This document shows positions 56,630-60,575 of a stretch of DNA of 60,575 bases, piece after piece. The stretch's first letter is position 1. Each line of letters opens with the position of its first letter. The translations under genes were made by a program, and so were the position numbers. The notes below the pieces were generated by a model. The model searched no databases, had not been told where the DNA came from, and saw nothing but the letters and a program-made list of their open reading frames with translations. The stretch is from Lentisphaerales bacterium (GTDB taxonomy: Bacteria; Verrucomicrobiota; Kiritimatiellia; JAUXFM01), in NCBI GenBank assembly GCA_030622955.1, contig JAUXFM010000003.1:1-60575 (forward strand), read 5' to 3'.

Positions 56630-58035
56630 TGTCCTCTCCTCGTGCCGCCACTACTGTGGCCGCCAGCACCACTTGGTATGTTGCACAGTGCGCTGTTGAC
56701 TTCAAGCCAGCTGATGCCGACCCTGCGCCATGCATCATTCTCCCATGTTATGAGTTGGGCGCAATACCAGCAACTGAGTGTGATTCCGCTGAGGCCCCTG
56801 TCCATGTATTCTGGGAGGTGATCCTCCACATGCTCGCGCCAGCGCAGGTTGTAAGCTCCGCCGGCAGGCATAGTGCAGGCATCGAGGGGGATCAGGCGGA
56901 CATCGTGAAAGGCTGGAAGAACAACATCGTATTCGTTGGGACGTTCAGTGTCGTTGAGGTAGCCGAAAGGTTTGGCTGCTGATGTCCAGGTGATCTGGCT
57001 ATCTGCAGAGCCGGGCGAGAGGCGTTCCGCTGAGAGCTCCAGCCTGATGGCAGCGTCTGCGCCGATATATTCGTACTGCGGTTTAACTTCAAAGCCGTCG
57101 AGCCATGGGAATTCGTATCCGTCAAAGTTGTAGAGCGTCTCCCAGGGCGCCCATCCACTGCTGTTGTAGCAGTACCAGTTCGCAGCGAAATTAAAGATAT
57201 TCGTGGTTATCTCGGCTGCTGTTAGTGATCGCTCTGTGCTCAACTCGTTCATATTGTCGATCAGATCAAGGCTGTCCACAACACTGATAGCTGTCAGGCG
57301 CAACCCGAAGATTTCGGCGTTCATGTATTGCACATGCGGGGGTACGGGGAGGGCATCCCACCACCTGTAATCGGTGTATTCCTCGAGTGTGTCCATGGCA
57401 TTGTGCCAGAACCAGCACCAGCTACCGCCGGCAATGGCATTGTAGAACGCCATGTTGTAGAGCATGTGCCCGCCGATGGCATCGCCGTAGAGAGTCGCAT
57501 TGTCGGGTGCTGCCGCTATACCATCATCGACGAAGAGGGATAGCATGTCCGAGTAGTCCTCCCATGCACCGGGGTAGGGTTCTGGAAAGAGCATCTTTCC
57601 GCTGCCGTCGGTCATGCTTGGATAGTCATACGTGACTCTGGCCCAGTGCTCCTCGAGGTATTCGGTGAAGTCGTCATTATTGTACATCCCGTTGTTCTTG
57701 GCGGCCTGCTGCGCGGCGGCGAACGCAGTCATTGGTCCCGCGTAACAGAGGCGGGCCTGGAGGCCGGCAATTGCCTGAGCGGAATCAGTGTCGTTGCCCG
57801 TGAGTGCGGCAGCCTGCATAATGTTCAGGTCCCCGATGATGTTCAGGCTTATGCCCTGCCATCGTGCAGCTGCCAGGGCGGCAGAATCCCCTGCATTCTG
57901 GCTCCGGAATTTGACGTGCAGGATTTTGTGAAGGTCGAAGTTCCAGAACAGTATGAAGGTCAGGATTACGAGGACGCAGATGACGAATATGATTGTCTGG
58001 CCGCTTTTGCGCTGGCTGCGTTGGTATGCTCTCAT
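56626..58035 (-). CDS. TadG-like protein
   Basis: A 469-residue protein. It begins with a prepilin-like signal (RKSGQTIIFVICVLVILTF), but Glu at position 5 is missing, as in several TadG proteins. The following DLHKILHVKFRSQNAGDSAALAAARWQG resembles the TadG/Flp-related region. The large outer part is rich in Trp, Tyr and Asn and has no named domain. It should be a minor, envelope-exposed component of the Tad pilus. Confidence 0.85.
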   Translation of the reverse strand: MRAYQRSQRKSGQTIIFVICVLVILTFILFWNFDLHKILHVKFRSQNAGDSAALAAARWQGISLNIIGDLNIMQAAALTGNDTDSAQAIAGLQARLCYAGPMTAFAAAQQAAKNNGMYNNDDFTEYLEEHWARVTYDYPSMTDGSGKMLFPEPYPGAWEDYSDMLSLFVDDGIAAAPDNATLYGDAIGGHMLYNMAFYNAIAGGSWCWFWHNAMDTLEEYTDYRWWDALPVPPHVQYMNAEIFGLRLTAISVVDSLDLIDNMNELSTERSLTAAEITTNIFNFAANWYCYNSSGWAPWETLYNFDGYEFPWLDGFEVKPQYEYIGADAAIRLELSAERLSPGSADSQITWTSAAKPFGYLNDTERPNEYDVVLPAFHDVRLIPLDACTMPAGGAYNLRWREHVEDHLPEYMDRGLSGITLSCWYCAQLITWENDAWRRVGISWLEVNSALCNIPSGAGGHSSGGTRRGH

Positions 58036-58059
58036 TCCTGCCTGTTGCTCCTTGACCTT

Positions 58060-58686
58060 CTATTCCAGGTAAAGTTCAGAGTGATTCTCGATGCGTGATT
58101 CGCCGTGCATTGAAATGGAGTCGGCATCAATAAATGCCTTATGCAGGGGAACCCATAGCGGTACGTCCTGGCTCGTGTTGAAATCTATCTCCTTGGCCTG
58201 CACGGCGGCCGGGTTCCAGGCGTGGATACTGTTCCAATTCTCATAATCGAGCACTGACTGCAGGTGGCCCCAGTGTTCTGCAGCGAGGTACTCGGGTATC
58301 CGGGAGCTTTCGATTTCATACTGCTCCGATCCCGGTGAGGCAATCACGGCCATTTGCCATAGGTCGCCGCCATCGAGGGAGTCAATCTGCCCAGCAAGGG
58401 GACTGCTTCGCTGGAATACGGGGTTGGAGAGTTTGCCCGCATTGGCGATTGAACCGATACGCACGACCTTGTAGACCATGAAATCGTTAAATCCCACGGT
58501 TCGGGCCCGGGCACCTTTGAAGGCCGCATAGTCCAGAATCTCCTGTGCTGCGAAGAGCTGGGAAATCTGGAGCATCACGAAGAAGATGAGGCTCATCATC
58601 GCCATGACAATACAACTCTCTACCATAGATTGCCCGCTTCGGCCGGACATTCTGAACAGGGCTGGCCTCTTAAGAGCACACATCAA
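58060..58686 (-). CDS. TadE-like pseudopilin (second)
   Basis: A 208-residue protein with the signal RSGQSMVESCIVMAMMSLIFFV: the pilin-type cleavage site after Gly gives Glu5, Ser6 in the mature form. This marks it as TadE-type, with about 170 residues outside. It is 24 bp upstream of the TadG-like gene. Cys in the membrane segment is unusual but unexplained. Confidence 0.86.
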   Translation of the reverse strand: MMCALKRPALFRMSGRSGQSMVESCIVMAMMSLIFFVMLQISQLFAAQEILDYAAFKGARARTVGFNDFMVYKVVRIGSIANAGKLSNPVFQRSSPLAGQIDSLDGGDLWQMAVIASPGSEQYEIESSRIPEYLAAEHWGHLQSVLDYENWNSIHAWNPAAVQAKEIDFNTSQDVPLWVPLHKAFIDADSISMHGESRIENHSELYLE

Positions 58687-58741
58687 TGCCTCTCATACAG
58701 TATGGTAGATTTACATTGCCAAGTCTGAAGGACGGGAACCG

Positions 58742-58975
58742 CTAATTTATTCCTGTTTCGTCTACCGACCTGAACATGTCTTCGGATGATGTCGAAATAG
58801 CCGAATCGACATCGCCTGAATCCGCACCGAGTTCGGCAGCTGCGCCGCCAACAAGAGTACGAAGACGATCACCAAAAACACCAAAGACAGCAATTGCCGC
58901 CAGAGCAATGATGACAACGATTATGATGTATTCGACCATTCCCTGGCCGCTCTTTCTATTGCACGTCTTTTTCAC
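58742..58975 (-). CDS. flp: Flp-type pilin
   Basis: A 77-residue Flp/Fap pilin, the main candidate for the pilus subunit. The leader MKKTCNRKSG is cleaved after Gly10, leaving QGMVEYIIIVVIIALAAIA with the Flp hallmark Glu5-Tyr6. A short tail of about 40 polar residues follows, ending in an acidic stretch (SGDVDSAISTSSEDMF). The start is GTG with a GGAGGGGG ribosome binding site, strong enough to override the poor start codon. A terminator lies between it and the other pilin gene. Confidence 0.93.
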   Translation of the reverse strand: MKKTCNRKSGQGMVEYIIIVVIIALAAIAVFGVFGDRLRTLVGGAAAELGADSGDVDSAISTSSEDMFRSVDETGIN

Positions 58976-59058
58976 AATGTACCCCCTCCGGGAATAATTA
59001 ACCGATCCCTTGACAAATATAACGTTGCTATTTCAATAACTATTGCATCAAGCGTGTC

Positions 59059-59080
59059 AAAAAAGTTGCGCTCGTAGCGC
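59059..59080 (-). terminator. Terminator between the two pilin genes
   Basis: On the minus strand GCGCT-ACG-AGCGC is followed by AACTTTTTT: a five-pair GC-rich stem with a three-base loop and T tract. It is located 13 bp past the stop codon of the second pilin-like gene. A TTGACA word overlaps the T tract and may be the -35 of a promoter for the Flp pilin gene; a clear -10 was not seen. Confidence 0.65.
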
Positions 59081-59092
59081 TGTAATGGCCAA

Positions 59093-59329
59093 TCACGGAT
59101 AATCCGATGCTGCGAGCTTCAATACGCGGTCACCATGCTCGTTGAAAATGTAGAGGAAAAGCGACATAACGCCCAAGAGCGAGAGCAGGATCCCGGCGGT
59201 TATAGCGTATTCAATCATCGCCTGCCCGGACTTGCGGGTCCGCATCTCGGTAGTATGCGCAGCTTTGCATGACGAGATCCGTTGCAGCCAGCATATAACT
59301 TTATGATATAGCGTCATGATGATCAGCAT
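59093..59329 (-). CDS. Second Flp-like pilin
   Basis: A pilin-like protein of up to 78 residues. The signal KSGQAMIEYAITAGILLSLLG shows the same Gly-cleavage, Glu5-Tyr6 pattern as Flp. The start is uncertain: an ATG at 59245 gives a normal six-residue leader (MRTRKS), while the longest frame adds 28 residues with no ribosome binding site. The tail is short (NEHGDRVLKLAASDYP). It could be a minor pilin; it is separated from the next pilin by a terminator. Confidence 0.82.
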   Translation of the reverse strand: MLIIMTLYHKVICWLQRISSCKAAHTTEMRTRKSGQAMIEYAITAGILLSLLGVMSLFLYIFNEHGDRVLKLAASDYP

Positions 59330-59373
59330 ATCAGCTTGACTTTCCGTTGTAAAGACACAAACCTTTCATAGAG

Positions 59374-60399
59374 ATGGATATAAAAGCGATTACATACAAG
59401 CGTCGGGTTGTGCCTTTGATGGCTTGCGCTTTCTTTGCGCTTTGCTGCGTTGCAGCTTTTGCGGTGATTGCCGTATGCGGCAAGTGTGGACACGAGCGGC
59501 TTGACGATGCCGTTGTCTGTGGTCATTGCGGAGCTTCATTCCCTGCTGCAACGAAGTATGCCGATCCGGGTGGCGAGGAACCGAAGGAATCGGCTGGGGC
59601 CCCTGTTCTTGCAAATCAACCAGCCGTTGATCATCATCTTGAATCAGCCATCATCAGTATGGAACTCAAGCTGACGGAGAAGTACCTTGCTGAAAACATG
59701 GGTGCCCTTGCAGAGTTGTTCTGCAAGAATGCAATGGCGCTTAACCTGCTCACCCTGGAGAATGCAGGCACGCGATCCGAAAGGATTCTTCATCTGCTGA
59801 AACGCTCAAATGCTAGTTATGCTTCTTCTGCGATCAGAGAAGCTCGAGCGGCCATGGCTCGATCCAGGAAGGCCTACGAACTTTTACAGAAGGCCCGCCG
59901 CTATGTCCCTGTGGGGAATACCTGGCTTCCGGTACATGATGAAGCGAAACTTTCAATGAAGCAGCGTGTGTTGTTGCGACGTGCACAGGCCGCGCCCTGC
60001 GGTACATGCCTTGGCTTCGGCAAGGTGGTATGCAGCAAGTGCAAGGGGACTGGAAGGGTCGAGTGTCCCAATGGATGCAAGAAAGGCTGGGTCCAAATAG
60101 AAGCCATGGATGGGCTTAACGGAAAGGCCCGGATGAAAGAGGTGCGATGCCCTACCTGCCTGGGATACAGCCGCGTTAATTGTGGTGAATGTCTTGGCGG
60201 AGGAGCGATTGTGTGCGAAACCTGCAAGGGATTGGGCGAACGCGCACAGTGCAGCGAATGTGGGGGAGAAGGCATGTCGGCATGTCGGCGATGCAATGGA
60301 TCCGGGCTCTATAAGGAAGGCAAATGCACCTATTGCGGCGGCAAAGGGCAGATTCTTTGCCGGGAGTGCAAGGGAGACGGCAAGAAAGTGAATAAGTAG
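59374..60399 (+). CDS. Membrane-anchored DnaJ-zinc-finger-like protein
   Basis: A 341-residue protein. A hydrophobic segment (about residues 13-35) is followed by a zinc ribbon (CGKCGHERLDDAVVCGHCG). After a helical middle part, the last 135 residues contain about nine CxxCxGxG-type modules (CGTCLGFG, CSKCKGTG, CPTCLGYS, CGECLGGG, CETCKGLG, CSECGGEG, CRRCNGSG, CTYCGGKG, CRECKGDG). This is twice as many as in DnaJ, and no J domain is present. The N-terminal segment makes it a membrane or exported protein. It diverges from the pilin operon and precedes the kinase gene by 8 bp. Confidence 0.9.
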   Translation: MDIKAITYKRRVVPLMACAFFALCCVAAFAVIAVCGKCGHERLDDAVVCGHCGASFPAATKYADPGGEEPKESAGAPVLANQPAVDHHLESAIISMELKLTEKYLAENMGALAELFCKNAMALNLLTLENAGTRSERILHLLKRSNASYASSAIREARAAMARSRKAYELLQKARRYVPVGNTWLPVHDEAKLSMKQRVLLRRAQAAPCGTCLGFGKVVCSKCKGTGRVECPNGCKKGWVQIEAMDGLNGKARMKEVRCPTCLGYSRVNCGECLGGGAIVCETCKGLGERAQCSECGGEGMSACRRCNGSGLYKEGKCTYCGGKGQILCRECKGDGKKVNK

Positions 60400-60407
60400 G
60401 TCTATCT

Positions 60408-60575
60408 ATGGATGAATTGCCCCAGTTATCAGGCTTCGAATTCATAGAGAAGCATGGCGAGGGCGGAATGGCTTCGGTCTGGAAGGCCCGGCAGATTTCG
60501 CTTGATCGAATTGTCGCTATCAAGATTCTTTCGCAGGGGCTGACTGCCGACGCAGAAGACGTTCAGCGCTTTCAA
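60408..60575 (+). CDS. Hanks-type serine/threonine kinase, N-terminal part (cut by window end)
   Basis: The visible 56 residues match the N-lobe of a serine/threonine protein kinase: FEFIEKHGEGGMASVWKARQ is the glycine-rich loop, and VAIKIL contains the invariant Lys. The rest is outside the window. It follows the zinc-finger gene by 8 bp and lies beside a Tad locus with two FHA proteins, its likely readers. That link is inference. Confidence 0.92.
   Translation, partial: MDELPQLSGFEFIEKHGEGGMASVWKARQISLDRIVAIKILSQGLTADAEDVQRFQ

Overview
This window most likely comes from an uncultured or little-studied Gram-negative bacterium, probably of the PVC group (Lentisphaerota, Kiritimatiellota, Planctomycetota) or a neighbouring lineage. 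That is an inference from gene content: three formylglycine-type sulfatases, a GH18 hydrolase, OPT-like membrane proteins of a kind common in PVC genomes, a divergent Tad pilus locus with FHA, PEGA and Hanks-kinase genes, and an outer-membrane-type cell plan (Lnt, CsgG-like lipoprotein, LolD/MacB-like ABC proteins). No rRNA, tRNA or CRISPR array was found, so the taxonomy is not fixed. TGA is used as stop; the prfB gene keeps its classical CTT-TGA-C frameshift site.

Layout. (1) 1-2231 (+): two adjoining sulfatase genes, the first cut by the window edge. (2) 2245-4887 (-): two alpha/beta hydrolases and a ferritin. (3) 5314-8264 (-): a phosphorelay set made of a histidine kinase, a receiver-HDOD protein and a receiver joined to a histidine-kinase dimerisation domain without an ATPase domain. 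(4) 8350-10602 (-): a secreted protein of unknown function and a CsgG-like lipoprotein with a clear terminator. (5) 11096-23284 (-): a tightly packed seven-gene operon, the most interesting part of the window. In transcription order it encodes an OPT-like membrane protein, a 1755-residue FtsX-type permease carrying a degenerate M28-peptidase-like ectodomain, a second OPT-like protein, a two-module protein of unknown function, a PqqD-like protein, a minimal FtsX-type permease and an ABC ATPase. (6) 23440-28761: nitroreductase, a GcvH-like protein lacking the lipoyl lysine, a large unknown membrane protein, an FmdB zinc ribbon and a class IV aminotransferase. (7) 28771-36164: accessory region with an esterase, a 36-bp repeat, a truncated IS3-type element, a sulfatase, a 0.9-kb stretch with decayed reading frames, a GH18 hydrolase and one complete IS with 16-bp inverted repeats. 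(8) 36539-48122 (+): mostly housekeeping genes (ispD, phosphoesterase, radical SAM, secA, lnt, prfB, yicC, gmk, coaC, DUF192). (9) 48125-59329 (-): Tad/Flp pilus locus: two pilins, three pseudopilin-like proteins, CpaB, an FHA-CpaF fusion ATPase, TadB, TadC, an FHA protein and a PEGA protein. No secretin, CpaE/TadZ or prepilin peptidase lies inside it. (10) 59374-60575 (+): a membrane-anchored, cysteine-rich DnaJ-zinc-finger-like protein and the start of a serine/threonine kinase.

Working hypotheses. The seven-gene operon looks like one membrane machine: an asymmetric type VII (MacB/LolCDE-like) ABC complex plus two OPT-like transporters, with a PqqD-like peptide-recognition module in the cytoplasm and a dead peptidase fold outside. 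The Tad locus may be controlled by phosphorylation, because its motor ATPase carries its own phosphothreonine-binding FHA domain and a Hanks-type kinase starts just beyond the locus.
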